Source: RFPI01 sp964470195
GTDB lineage: Bacteria; Pseudomonadota; Gammaproteobacteria; Burkholderiales; Methylophilaceae
Length of the DNA stretch: 64,000 nt
Direction: 5' to 3'
Assembly: GCA_964470195.1 (NCBI GenBank)
Contig: CAYYBG010000004.1
Coordinates: forward strand, 1 to 64,000
The position numbers were made by a program, and so were the translations under genes. Positions 15,437 through 23,576 of this stretch are shown piece after piece. Under the pieces are notes generated by a model. That model saw nothing but the letters and a program-made list of their open reading frames with translations, did no database searches and was not told the origin of the DNA. Position 1 is the stretch's first letter, and every line of letters begins with the position of its first letter.

Positions 15437-16090
15437 ATGATGCAAACCAGTTTTATTGTGCAAGCCATCCAGGCAATCCATCAAGATGTATTAAAACATG
15501 AGGCAGATATTGAAAAGCTGGATAGAGAGCTTGGTGATGGTGACCACTACATCAATCTAAAACGAGGTTGCCAAGCCCTGCTAAATCTCTCTGATGAATT
15601 AGCGCAATTACCCATCCAACAAGCTTTACAAAAGATGGGCATGACTTTATTGAGCGCAGTGGGTGGGGCTTCTGGCCCCTTGTTCGCCAGCTTTTTTATC
15701 AGTATGGCAAAAACTTTGCCAAATTCAGCCAACCTAGTTGATATCGCACATTCATTTGTACAAGCTGTGGATGCTATTGCGCAACGTGGGAAATCGGGCC
15801 TAGGTGAAAAAACCATGTTAGATGTTCTGATTCCAGTTGCCCAACATTTTCAAAAAATGGCAAGCGCCGGACAAAGTGCCGAACAAATCGCCCTGCAGTT
15901 ACCCCAAATCGCATATCTTGGCCTTGAATCCACTCGCCCCTTGTTAGCCAGCAAAGGTCGAGCTGCAGGACTAGGAGAGCGTGCCATTGGGCATCTGGAT
16001 GCAGGTGCAAAAAGTTGCGAAGTGATGATTAAAAGCGTGTGTAATTTAGTGACAAGCCATCAAAATGGCACTCCACAAAATAGCAAGTGA
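15437..16090 (+). CDS. dhaL: Dihydroxyacetone kinase subunit DhaL
   Basis: Nucleotide-binding subunit of dihydroxyacetone kinase, about 217 residues. The metal/ADP site shows DRELGDGDHYINLKRG near the start, VGGASGPLFASFF in the middle and GLGERAIGHLDAGAKSC at the end. An AAGGAAA site at 15423-15429 fits the ATG at 15437; in-frame codons upstream of it lack family similarity. It is followed 7 bp later by dhaK, so the order is L then K, the reverse of the more usual order. No phosphotransferase partner DhaM is present nearby, so ATP may be the phosphate donor. Confidence 0.92.
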   Translation: MMQTSFIVQAIQAIHQDVLKHEADIEKLDRELGDGDHYINLKRGCQALLNLSDELAQLPIQQALQKMGMTLLSAVGGASGPLFASFFISMAKTLPNSANLVDIAHSFVQAVDAIAQRGKSGLGEKTMLDVLIPVAQHFQKMASAGQSAEQIALQLPQIAYLGLESTRPLLASKGRAAGLGERAIGHLDAGAKSCEVMIKSVCNLVTSHQNGTPQNSK

Positions 16091-16097
16091 GGATCCT

Positions 16098-17096
16098 ATG
16101 AAGAAATTTATCAACCAAGTCGATGATATTTTATTAGAGAGCCTGCAGGGTTTTGCCGACGCCCATGCCGATATCATACAAGTGCACTTTGCACCCAACT
16201 TTATTACCCGCAAGAGCAAAGCCAGTAACAAGGTTGCACTGATTTCAGGTGGCGGTTCAGGACATGAACCCCTACATAGCGGATTTGTTGGTAAAGGTAT
16301 GCTGGATGCAGCTTGCCCTGGTTATGTATTTACCTCGCCCAGCCCAGATCAAATGCTGGCAGCAGCTGAAGCGGTTGAGTGTGGTAAAGGGGTTTTATTT
16401 ATCGTAAAAAACTATGCGGGTGACGTGATGAATTTTGAAATGGCAGCGGAAATGCTTTCGGGCGAACATGCCACTGTTCTCACGAATGATGATGTGGCTG
16501 TTTTGAATTCAAATTACACCACGGGACGCAGAGGAGTAGCAGGCACTGTGATTGTAGAAAAAATCGTAGGAAGTCTTGCTGAATCAGGCGCTGACTTATC
16601 TGCCTGCGTAGCCATAGCAGAAAAAGTCAACCAACGTTGTGGCAGCATGGGCGTCGCATTGACCAGCTGCACCGTGCCCGCCGCTGGCAAACCGACTTTT
16701 GATATTGCGCCTCAAGAATTAGAAATGGGAGTAGGCATTCATGGAGAGCCTGGACGACGACGTGAGGCACTTCGCCCTGCCAACGCAATCGTCGCAGATA
16801 TGGTGCAAGCAATACTGCAAGACTTTGAACAACGCAACATCAACCCCTCACAGGGGGTCATATTATTAGTCAACGGTTTTGCTGCTACGCCATTGATGGA
16901 ACTATATTTGCTTTACCACGCCGCCAGTGAACAATTAACACAGCACGGCATCAGCATTCAACGTTCTCTAGTAGGCAATTACACAACTGCTTTGGATATG
17001 GCAGGTGCCTCAATCACACTATGTGCCGCTGATGCAGAAATTTTGCAGCATTGGGATAGTCCTGTGCACTGTGCTGGTTTACGCTGGGGAATCTAG
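16098..17096 (+). CDS. dhaK: Dihydroxyacetone kinase subunit DhaK
   Basis: Substrate-binding subunit that holds dihydroxyacetone covalently on a histidine, here in MGVGIHGEPGRRR near residue 213. The first domain has LISGGGSGHEPLHSGFVGKGMLDAA and NYAGDVMNFEMA, and the end is NYTTALDMAGASITL. The length of 332 residues is normal. The ATG at 16098 follows GTGAGGA. The dhaL-dhaK-rpiA order suggests a role in triose and pentose phosphate interconversion. Related kinases act on erythrulose, so the substrate is not proven. Confidence 0.93.
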   Translation: MKKFINQVDDILLESLQGFADAHADIIQVHFAPNFITRKSKASNKVALISGGGSGHEPLHSGFVGKGMLDAACPGYVFTSPSPDQMLAAAEAVECGKGVLFIVKNYAGDVMNFEMAAEMLSGEHATVLTNDDVAVLNSNYTTGRRGVAGTVIVEKIVGSLAESGADLSACVAIAEKVNQRCGSMGVALTSCTVPAAGKPTFDIAPQELEMGVGIHGEPGRRREALRPANAIVADMVQAILQDFEQRNINPSQGVILLVNGFAATPLMELYLLYHAASEQLTQHGISIQRSLVGNYTTALDMAGASITLCAADAEILQHWDSPVHCAGLRWGI

Positions 17097-17140
17097 GCGA
17101 ACTCATACAGTCAAATCAATATGATGGATAGCTGGAGATA

Positions 17141-17821
17141 ATGATGAACGATAAACAATTGGTGGCGATAGAAGCTAGTAAATTAGTACAAGATGGGATG
17201 GTGGTTGGCTTAGGAACTGGTTCTACCGCCAATTACTTTATTGAAGCCTTAGCCCAACGCCAACAACAAGGACTTAAGGTCAGAACTATTGCCAGCTCGA
17301 CAATCAGTGCCATGAAGGCGACTGCCTGTGGCTTAACCCTGATCGATTTTGCGCAAGTCACCAGCCTTGATTTGTATGTTGACGGGGCTGACGAGATTTC
17401 ACCGCAACTGACCTTATTAAAAGGTCGTGGGCAAGATCTGGTGATGGAAAAGTTATTAGCGTATTACGCCAAAACCTTTGTGGTAGTTGCAGATAACAGC
17501 AAATTAGTGAGTCGTATCGGAGAAAACTTCGTGATTCCCATCGAAGTCAAACCGCATGTTTGGCAAATGGTAAAAGCAGAATTGCAGTCTATGGGGGCAA
17601 CAGGCGACATTCGCCTAAATGCCGCACAAGATAATATCGCGGTGACCGCCTCTGGAAGCTATGTTTTGGATATGCGTTTTCCCATTGAATACGATGAAAA
17701 ATACTTAGATGAGCTGTTAAACACCATCCCAGGTATCATCGAGCACGGTATTTTCTATGGCTTGACTAGCCAAGTGTTGATTGCCAACCAAGGTAAGCTT
17801 GAAATCAGACAAGCCGACTAA
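17141..17821 (+). CDS. rpiA: Ribose-5-phosphate isomerase A
   Basis: Interconverts ribose 5-phosphate and ribulose 5-phosphate, a step that regenerates the formaldehyde acceptor in the ribulose monophosphate cycle. The 226 residues show VGLGTGSTANYFIEAL near residue 22, DLYVDGADEISPQL near residue 82, LKGRGQDLVMEK and PIEVKPHVW. The start is ATG 17141 or 17144. It is 44 bp after dhaK and is followed by a bidirectional terminator. Confidence 0.97.
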   Translation: MMNDKQLVAIEASKLVQDGMVVGLGTGSTANYFIEALAQRQQQGLKVRTIASSTISAMKATACGLTLIDFAQVTSLDLYVDGADEISPQLTLLKGRGQDLVMEKLLAYYAKTFVVVADNSKLVSRIGENFVIPIEVKPHVWQMVKAELQSMGATGDIRLNAAQDNIAVTASGSYVLDMRFPIEYDEKYLDELLNTIPGIIEHGIFYGLTSQVLIANQGKLEIRQAD

Positions 17822-17842
17822 GCAGTGACTTATCCAGCCAAA

Positions 17843-17869
17843 AAAAAGCCTAGATTCACTAGGCTTTTT
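17843..17869. terminator. Bidirectional terminator between rpiA and the EF-hand gene
   Basis: Perfect 11-bp stem AAAAAGCCTAG/CTAGGCTTTTT with a 5-nt loop. It serves rpiA on the plus strand and the convergent EF-hand gene on the minus strand. Confidence 0.88.
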
Positions 17870-17907
17870 GGTGGCAACTCGCCAATCGATGATTGCTTGT
17901 TTTTCAA

Positions 17908-18360
17908 TCAATGTTTTGCATGCTGATGCATAAATTCATGTACTTCATCACGTGACAAAGTACCATCTTTATCGCTATCAATCGCATCGAAATTTTTAGC
18001 TACATTTTTTAGTTTTTTGGCTTCTTCACGGTCTAGCGTGCCATCACCGTCTTTATCCGCAGAAGCAAATTCTTTATCTCGTTTTTCATGTTGTTTGGCA
18101 TGCGCTGCATCTCGACCGCAAGCGTTCAACTCATCTTTGCTAACTGTTCCATCTTTATCCGTGTCCATTTTGTCAAAGTCATGATTGCAGATTAGTTTGG
18201 CTTCTTCTCTATCGAGCGTGCCATCATGGTCTTTGTCCGCTTGTTCGAAGGTCATTTTGGAATGCATTTTGCAGTGTTCCCCCATTCCATCATGGTCTGC
18301 ATGAGCTAAACCAGCACTTAACCATAAAGCTAAAAACAAACTACCTGTTAGTTTTTTCAT
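17908..18360 (-). CDS. Exported four-EF-hand protein with short, lanmodulin-like spacing
   Basis: A 150-residue periplasmic metal-binding protein. The signal peptide MKKLTGSLFLALWLSAGLAHA is preceded by GGAG, which fixes the start at 18360. Four canonical 12-residue EF loops follow: DKDHDGTLDREE, DTDKDGTVSKDE, DKDGDGTLDREE and DSDKDGTLSRDE. Loops 1 and 2 are separated by 12 residues and loops 3 and 4 by 14, against about 24-25 in calmodulin. Loops 1 and 3 have Asp at position 9. Position 2 is Lys, Thr or Ser, not the Pro typical of lanmodulin. A His/Cys-rich stretch lies near the mature N-terminus. Calcium is the default ligand; a lanthanide is a real alternative in a methylotroph. Confidence 0.88.
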   Translation of the reverse strand: MKKLTGSLFLALWLSAGLAHADHDGMGEHCKMHSKMTFEQADKDHDGTLDREEAKLICNHDFDKMDTDKDGTVSKDELNACGRDAAHAKQHEKRDKEFASADKDGDGTLDREEAKKLKNVAKNFDAIDSDKDGTLSRDEVHEFMHQHAKH

Positions 18361-18561
18361 TGCAATCTCCAAATCAGAGTAAAAGTTGAATTTTTACGAC
18401 TATAATAATAAGAAATAAGTTCCCACGCCTGTAATGATGCAGGGTAATTCTATTCACCCAGATTTTTCGTTAGCCCCGCCAAACTCTAACACCTCTTGTT
18501 ATCAAGGGTAGCACATTTGCTTACCCCCATTAAATCGCCCATCCACCTATCATTCCCCGTT

Positions 18562-18601
18562 CACCACCGTTATTCCCGCCTGCGCGTGAATAACGGTGGT
18601 G
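18562..18601. repeat. Dispersed palindromic repeat, copy A
   Basis: Perfect 14-bp arms CACCACCGTTATTC/GAATAACGGTGGTG around a 12-nt centre. It is related to the palindromes near 21.3, 26.7 and 30.3 kb, but with GTTATTC where the others have GTCATTC. It lies in the 300-bp gap between the EF-hand gene and the rsuA-like gene, in which I see no coding frame. Confidence 0.8.
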
Positions 18602-18681
18602 TGAAGCTTAAATATTCAAATCACTTACCAACAGAATAGCCTCTACATAAGGTTTAGAGAAAAAATGCGTTGCCCTTTATA

Positions 18682-19425
18682 ATGTCGTCCATGACCAAAA
18701 AAATGACTTTAGAACGTATTCTTCACAGCCAAGGATTTGGCTCACGCAAAGAGTGCCGCACTATGGTGCGTAACGAGTGGGTAAGTGTAAACAAAGAAAT
18801 AATCACCGACCCTTTTATAGAGTATCCGTTGGCAGGTTTTCAGTTTGAGGTTGAAGATGAGGTTTGGCATTATCGCGAGCAAGCTTATCTGATGATGCAC
18901 AAACCAGCCCATTATGAGTGTTCGCAAAACCCCATACATCACCCTTCTATTTACAGCCTTTTGCCTGAACCTTTGCGCAATCGAGGTGTGCAGTGCATAG
19001 GTAGACTTGATGAAGATACTACCGGACTTATCTTACTGTCAGATGATGGACAGTTTATTCATCGCATGAGCTCTCCCAAATGGAATGTACCCAAGGTTTA
19101 TCAAGTTACCTGTAAGCATGCGGTGGACAATCAGCAAATCCAGCAATTATTAAGCGGTGTCATGCTGAACGATGAAACTGAAGCATTAAGTGCCATCTCG
19201 ATTGAACAAATTGACCCAAACACTATCCAAATGACGCTGAAACAGGGTAAGTATCATCAAGTAAAGCGAATGCTTGCCGCAGTCAGCAACCGTGTAGAGG
19301 CTTTGCATCGTATTCGAGTTGGAGCGCTAGATTTGCCCAACCAACTTGCTGCGTCGCAGTGGCGTTGGCTCACAGAAGACGAAGTGCAAATGTTAATGCA
19401 ATCGCCTAAGACGAACTCATTCTAG
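18682..19425 (+). CDS. 16S rRNA pseudouridine synthase, RsuA family
   Basis: Isomerises a uridine in rRNA to pseudouridine. The 247-residue protein has an N-terminal S4 RNA-binding domain (LERILHSQGFGSRKECRTMVRN) and the RsuA/RluB/E/F catalytic motif GRLDEDTTGLILLSDDG near residue 110, in which Asp is the nucleophile. KYHQVKRMLAAVSNRVEALHRIRVG matches motif III of RsuA-type enzymes. Size and sequence favour RsuA (position 516) over RluE/F, but the target is not proven. An upstream in-frame TTG at 18670 is less likely than ATG 18682. Confidence 0.88.
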   Translation: MSSMTKKMTLERILHSQGFGSRKECRTMVRNEWVSVNKEIITDPFIEYPLAGFQFEVEDEVWHYREQAYLMMHKPAHYECSQNPIHHPSIYSLLPEPLRNRGVQCIGRLDEDTTGLILLSDDGQFIHRMSSPKWNVPKVYQVTCKHAVDNQQIQQLLSGVMLNDETEALSAISIEQIDPNTIQMTLKQGKYHQVKRMLAAVSNRVEALHRIRVGALDLPNQLAASQWRWLTEDEVQMLMQSPKTNSF

Positions 19426-19443
19426 CTATTGATAGGTGTTCTC

Positions 19444-19965
19444 ATGAAAAATTTTGTAACAAAATTGTTGTTGTTGTGCTCGTTGTTAATCAGCATTTGC
19501 TATGCCGACGATGCAGACAATTATGCCTCGGTGACTGGTTTTGATCTCAATCGATATTTGGGTACTTGGTATGAAATTGCACGTCTAGATCATAGTTTTG
19601 AACGTGATTTAGACAAGGTGTCTGCCGACTATAGCCTGCGAGATGATGGCGGAATGAAAGTGATCAATCGTGGTTACAACATCAAAACAAAAAAATGGGA
19701 AGAAGCTCATGGTAAAGCGTTTTTTACTAAAACACCTGACATTGGTCGGCTAAAGGTCAGTTTCTTTTGGCCGTTTTATGGAGCCTACAACATTATCGCC
19801 TTAGATAAAAATAATTATGAATGGGCCATGGTAACAGGTGGTAAAGACTATCTTTGGATATTGGCAAGAAGCCCGCAAATGCCCTACATCATCAAACAGC
19901 AGCTGATTGCACGTGCCAAAGAGTTGGGATTTGAAACCGATAAACTGATTTACCCTACCCCCTAG
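19444..19965 (+). CDS. blc: Exported lipocalin (Blc family)
   Basis: Small beta-barrel carrier of lipids or hydrophobic ligands. It has a signal peptide MKNFVTKLLLLCSLLISICYA, then the lipocalin motif DLNRYLGTWYEIARLDHSFE near residue 37 and the second signature DYLWILARSPQMP. In E. coli Blc is an outer-membrane lipoprotein. Here the Cys near residue 20 follows SI rather than a good lipobox, so cleavage by signal peptidase I after CYA seems more likely. It begins 18 bp after the rsuA-like gene. Confidence 0.9.
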   Translation: MKNFVTKLLLLCSLLISICYADDADNYASVTGFDLNRYLGTWYEIARLDHSFERDLDKVSADYSLRDDGGMKVINRGYNIKTKKWEEAHGKAFFTKTPDIGRLKVSFFWPFYGAYNIIALDKNNYEWAMVTGGKDYLWILARSPQMPYIIKQQLIARAKELGFETDKLIYPTP

Positions 19966-19991
19966 ATTTTGCTCAGTGTTGCTTGCCCAAA

Positions 19992-20588
19992 CTAGGGTTC
20001 AGTGAAGCGAAGTATGAAGGCTTGCGCGTGGGTTTCTGGGATGTCGGCGATAACATCCACGCCATTAGAGAATCTTTTATCGATGATTTGTCCGCCTATT
20101 TTTTGTAGTTCTCGGGCAAAGTAGTCTAATTGCTTAAAAGTGATTTGTAGCTGTATCTGACACATTTCCACGAATTCCTTGACGCCAGCCGCATCTATCG
20201 CTTGTTTCGCTGTACCACCATACGCCCTAGCCAAGCCCCCTGTGCCTAAATTAATGCCACCGTAATAGCGGATAACCCCCACCACCACATTAATCAAGTT
20301 TCGCCCCTCTAATATCTGCAAAATAGGCTTACCTGCTGTGCCGGATGGCTCGCCAGCATCGCTAAAACGTTGCACGATGCCCTGCTGTGTTTTTAATCGA
20401 AAGGCATAGGCTAAATGACTAGCGCTTTGATGCTGACTGGCCAAGCTTCGCAACACTTGTGCAGCACTTCGCTCATCAGCGCAATAAGCTGCTACGGCGA
20501 TAAAACGAGATTTGTTGATGGTTTGCTCGGCATGCCCGACATCACCCAGACGACAATAAGCGATGCTAAATCTCCCCTTTACGTGCAT
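19992..20588 (-). CDS. yigZ: YigZ/IMPACT family protein
   Basis: Cytoplasmic protein of 198 residues with the IMPACT signature: NKSRFIAVAAYCADE near the start, SHLAYAFRL, FSDAGEPSGTAGKPIL near residue 77 and VVGVIRYYGGINLGTGGLARAYGG near residue 103. The C-terminal DUF1949-like domain follows. The biochemical role is not settled; the family is linked to translation control. Its start overlaps the DUF302 gene by 23 bp, and an AGGGGAG within the overlap suggests translational coupling. Confidence 0.9.
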   Translation of the reverse strand: MHVKGRFSIAYCRLGDVGHAEQTINKSRFIAVAAYCADERSAAQVLRSLASQHQSASHLAYAFRLKTQQGIVQRFSDAGEPSGTAGKPILQILEGRNLINVVVGVIRYYGGINLGTGGLARAYGGTAKQAIDAAGVKEFVEMCQIQLQITFKQLDYFARELQKIGGQIIDKRFSNGVDVIADIPETHAQAFILRFTEP

Positions 20589-21069
20589 GATCGACGATTT
20601 GTATCAGCACCTTTTCTAAATCTTTGGCTGCTTTTTCAGCACGCGCAGTAGGATGTTTGATATGTTTCAAATCAAAGCTCGGTCTATCGATCGCTAGGTA
20701 AAGCTGGCCCTGTCTAGTGTACAAACCTATACGACAAGGGGCAAATACCACAAATTCTGGGTGATCTAGAAAGATTTCCGTTCCCAAGCCAAGATTGCAA
20801 AAGCTACGTGTTTCTAGGACGCCTTGCGGAGTCAACCCGCGTTGCTGCATATGCTCACCGATGGGAAAGTTGGCTGGATTAACAAAGTTCATGCCCTCGG
20901 ACACGACTTTTAAGCTGGTCACGACGTCTTCATAGCTTACACCAGGCTCAACCGCTACCTCATAAATGGCGTTGTTTTCATCCACCGGAGGCAAGGGTTG
21001 CACAGCATCAGCGTCGGACAGCAGTACTAGCATACTGACAAAGCTTATAAGCAAAAATGATATTTTCAT
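20566..21069 (-). CDS. Exported DUF302 protein
   Basis: A 167-residue protein with a signal peptide (MKISFLLISFVSMLVLLSDADA). The DUF302 core includes YEDVVTSLKVVSEGMNFVNPANFPIG, the conserved CNLGLGTEIFLDHPEFVVFAPCRIGLY near residue 90 and a late YLAIDRP. DUF302 domains form small alpha-beta dimers of unknown function and may bind ligands in the periplasm. AGGAG lies just upstream of the ATG at 21069. Confidence 0.85.
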   Translation of the reverse strand: MKISFLLISFVSMLVLLSDADAVQPLPPVDENNAIYEVAVEPGVSYEDVVTSLKVVSEGMNFVNPANFPIGEHMQQRGLTPQGVLETRSFCNLGLGTEIFLDHPEFVVFAPCRIGLYTRQGQLYLAIDRPSFDLKHIKHPTARAEKAAKDLEKVLIQIVDHARKGEI

Positions 21070-21242
21070 CGCAACTCCTGAATCGTTGGTTTCAAGGGCA
21101 AAGTATGAAAAATACAGCATGATGCTACTTTAAATCAAATACATCTATGGTAAATAGCGCCGCAGGGCATTTGAACTCTAATAATTGATATGGTCTGGTA
21201 TGCAATTGCTAGGCAATCACATCTAACAATCATTTTCTCCAC

Positions 21243-21310
21243 GACCCACCACCGTCATTCCGGCAACCCACCGCCGTCATTCCCGCGTAGGCGGAAATGA
21301 CGATAGTGGG
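21243..21310. repeat. Dispersed palindromic repeat, copy B plus a partial copy
   Basis: The main palindrome, 21267-21310, pairs CGTCATTCCCGC (21275-21286) with GCGGAAATGACG (21291-21302) around GTAG, with outer CCCAC/GTGGG arms. A truncated second copy (CCCACCACCGTCATTCC) lies immediately upstream at 21246-21262. They occupy the gap between typA and the DUF302 gene, which otherwise contains no gene. Confidence 0.8.
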
Positions 21311-21315
21311 CGTTG

Positions 21316-23124
21316 TTATTCTTTGGCTGCTCGTTTACGCTCGTGTTCTAACAAATGACGTTTGCGAATACGTATGGTTTTCGGCGTAATTTCCACTAAC
21401 TCATCATCATCGATAAACTCAACTGCTGATTCCAGTGTCAATTGCACTGGCGGTACTAAACGCACTGCCTCATCTGTGCCAGAAGCCCGCACATTGGTTA
21501 ATTGTTTACCTTTAATCGGGTTAACAATCAAATCATTATCACGACTGTGTATGCCAATAATCATGCCCTCGTATAGTTTCTCTCCAGGAGATACAAACAT
21601 ACGACCACGATCTTGCAACTTCCATAATGCATATGCCACCGCTTCGCCGTGCTCTGCTGAGATTAATACCCCATTACGGCGACCAGGCATATCGGCTTTG
21701 ACCGGGGCATATTCATCAAAAATATGCGCCATCAAACCCGTACCACGTGTCATTGTCAAAAACTCACTTTGAAAGCCAATCAAGCCACGCGCAGGAATCT
21801 TATATTCCAATCGGGTACGACCATTTCCATCAGATTCCATATTTTGTAATTCGCCACGACGACGGCCTAACTCCTCCATCACCGTACCTTGGGTGTCATC
21901 TTCCACATCCACTGTCAAAATTTCATAAGGCTCGCAACGCTCACCTTCAATTTCACGATAAACCACACGTGGTTTACCCACGGCAATTTCAAACCCCTCG
22001 CGGCGCATATTTTCCAACAAAATAGTCAGATGCAATTCACCCCTTCCAGAGACTCGGAACACATCGGCGTCTGAGGTATCTTCTACGCGCAGCGCTACAT
22101 TCACCAGCAACTCTTTCTGCAAGCGGTCACGAATTTGACGACTGGTCACAAATTTTCCTTCTGTGCCTGCCAGCGGAGATGAATTCACCATAAAGTCCAT
22201 GGTCAAGGTTGGCTCATCCACTGCCATTAGCGGCAAACCGACAGGCTGATCTTTATCGGCAATGGTGACGCCAATGCCAATTTCTTCTAAGCCAGAAATA
22301 ATCACGATATCGCCTGCTTCGGCCTCATCCACAGGAACTCGCTCAAGCCCTTTAAAACCTAATACCTGATTGATACGCCCTTGACTTAATTGCTGGTCAC
22401 CATTCATCACCACCACCACTTGCCCCGGTTTTATGCGGCCGTTTTGAATGCGACCTACGCCCAAACGACCGGTATAACTTGAATAATCCAAAGCTGAAAT
22501 CTGTAACTGCAAAGGCGCGTCGCTATCACCTTTTGGCGGCTCTACGTGCTTCAGTATGGTTTCAAACAAAGCACGCATATCGTTGGTCGTTTGCTTGATA
22601 TCCAAGGTAGCAAAGCCGTTCAAGGCTGAGGCATATACCACAGGAAAATCTAATTGTTCATCCGTGGCTCCCAAGTTGGCAAACAAATCAAAGGTTTGAT
22701 TAATCACCCAATCAGTTCTTGCGCCAGGTCGATCAACTTTATTAATCACAACAATAGGTTTTAATCCTTGCGCCAAGGCTTTTTTAGTAACAAAGCGTGT
22801 TTGTGGCATAGGACCTTCCACCGCATCGACTAATAACAACACGCCATCCACCATACCTAGTACACGTTCAACCTCACCGCCAAAGTCCGCATGCCCTGGG
22901 GTGTCAACGATATTGATATGTGTGCCCTCATAGTTGACGGCGGTATTTTTTGCCAAAATCGTAATTCCACGCTCTTTTTCCAAATCATTGGAATCCATTA
23001 CACGTTCAGAGACAGTTTGGTGAGCGGCAAACGTGCCGGATTGTTGCAACAGTTTGTCTACCATGGTGGTCTTACCATGGTCAACGTGGGCGATAATGGC
23101 GATATTTCTTTGGTTTCTAGACAT
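21316..23124 (-). CDS. typA: Ribosome-binding GTPase TypA/BipA
   Basis: Translational GTPase involved in ribosome assembly and stress or cold adaptation. The 602 residues contain G1 AHVDHGKTTMVDKLL, switch I ERGITILAKN, G3 VDTPGHADFGGEVER and G4 INKVDRPGAR, then domains II, III and V as in EF-G and the BipA-specific C-terminal domain (RGLIGFQSEFLTMTRGTGLM, then KGKQLTNVRASGTDEAV). Normal length. It is transcribed away from the DEAD-box genes across a 452-bp gap. Confidence 0.97.
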   Translation of the reverse strand: MSRNQRNIAIIAHVDHGKTTMVDKLLQQSGTFAAHQTVSERVMDSNDLEKERGITILAKNTAVNYEGTHINIVDTPGHADFGGEVERVLGMVDGVLLLVDAVEGPMPQTRFVTKKALAQGLKPIVVINKVDRPGARTDWVINQTFDLFANLGATDEQLDFPVVYASALNGFATLDIKQTTNDMRALFETILKHVEPPKGDSDAPLQLQISALDYSSYTGRLGVGRIQNGRIKPGQVVVVMNGDQQLSQGRINQVLGFKGLERVPVDEAEAGDIVIISGLEEIGIGVTIADKDQPVGLPLMAVDEPTLTMDFMVNSSPLAGTEGKFVTSRQIRDRLQKELLVNVALRVEDTSDADVFRVSGRGELHLTILLENMRREGFEIAVGKPRVVYREIEGERCEPYEILTVDVEDDTQGTVMEELGRRRGELQNMESDGNGRTRLEYKIPARGLIGFQSEFLTMTRGTGLMAHIFDEYAPVKADMPGRRNGVLISAEHGEAVAYALWKLQDRGRMFVSPGEKLYEGMIIGIHSRDNDLIVNPIKGKQLTNVRASGTDEAVRLVPPVQLTLESAVEFIDDDELVEITPKTIRIRKRHLLEHERKRAAKE

Positions 23125-23284
23125 GAGAGGGACTCAATTCAACAATGATTAGCAAACTCGTTAGGCACGGAATTTAGCAAGCAAATACTTTACAAGCCGT
23201 GCAAAAGGGCGCGATTTTATCACAACTCGCTTGCTCGCCTATGTAGCCATGAGGATAAATTACATCTGGTTTACATTATTTACT

Positions 23285-23312
23285 TTGACATATCAGCTCA
23301 TACCGTTATACT
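23285..23312 (+). promoter_or_regulatory. Strong promoter for the DEAD-box genes with a long leader
   Basis: TTGACA (23285-23290), 16 nt, TATACT (23307-23312). Start of transcription near 23319 would give a leader of about 258 nt before the ATG at 23577. The 23125-23576 gap holds no convincing gene. Long leaders are known on cold-inducible DEAD-box helicase mRNAs, so the leader may be regulatory. Confidence 0.65.
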
Positions 23313-23576
23313 GCGCGCTCATGTTTGTTGGCAATGGCTGTTATTTGCCCAAACCGACGTTATTTGCCCTAGCCCTCCAAAGCCCGTGTTCCAAGGTGGC
23401 TTTCATTATTTTGACTGGTTAGCGGCTGTGATGAACTCCGTGCGCCGGTCTATCTTTTTCTAGCGAATTCGATTGTTGCGCTGAATACCGATGATATAAG
23501 TCCAGTATGGCTGTGCTTATCTCTTGGGATGATGCCTGCTTGCGCCTTTACTTTAAAGTTTGAAAAAGGATTTTGA

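Noticed and set aside
17908..18360. Calling the EF-hand protein lanmodulin outright
   Set aside because: The position-2 proline is absent from all loops and two loops lack Asp at position 9; only spacing and location fit.
23231..23422. 63-codon plus-strand frame in the typA-helicase gap
   Set aside because: It contains the helicase promoter, has no ribosome site and no similarity I can see.
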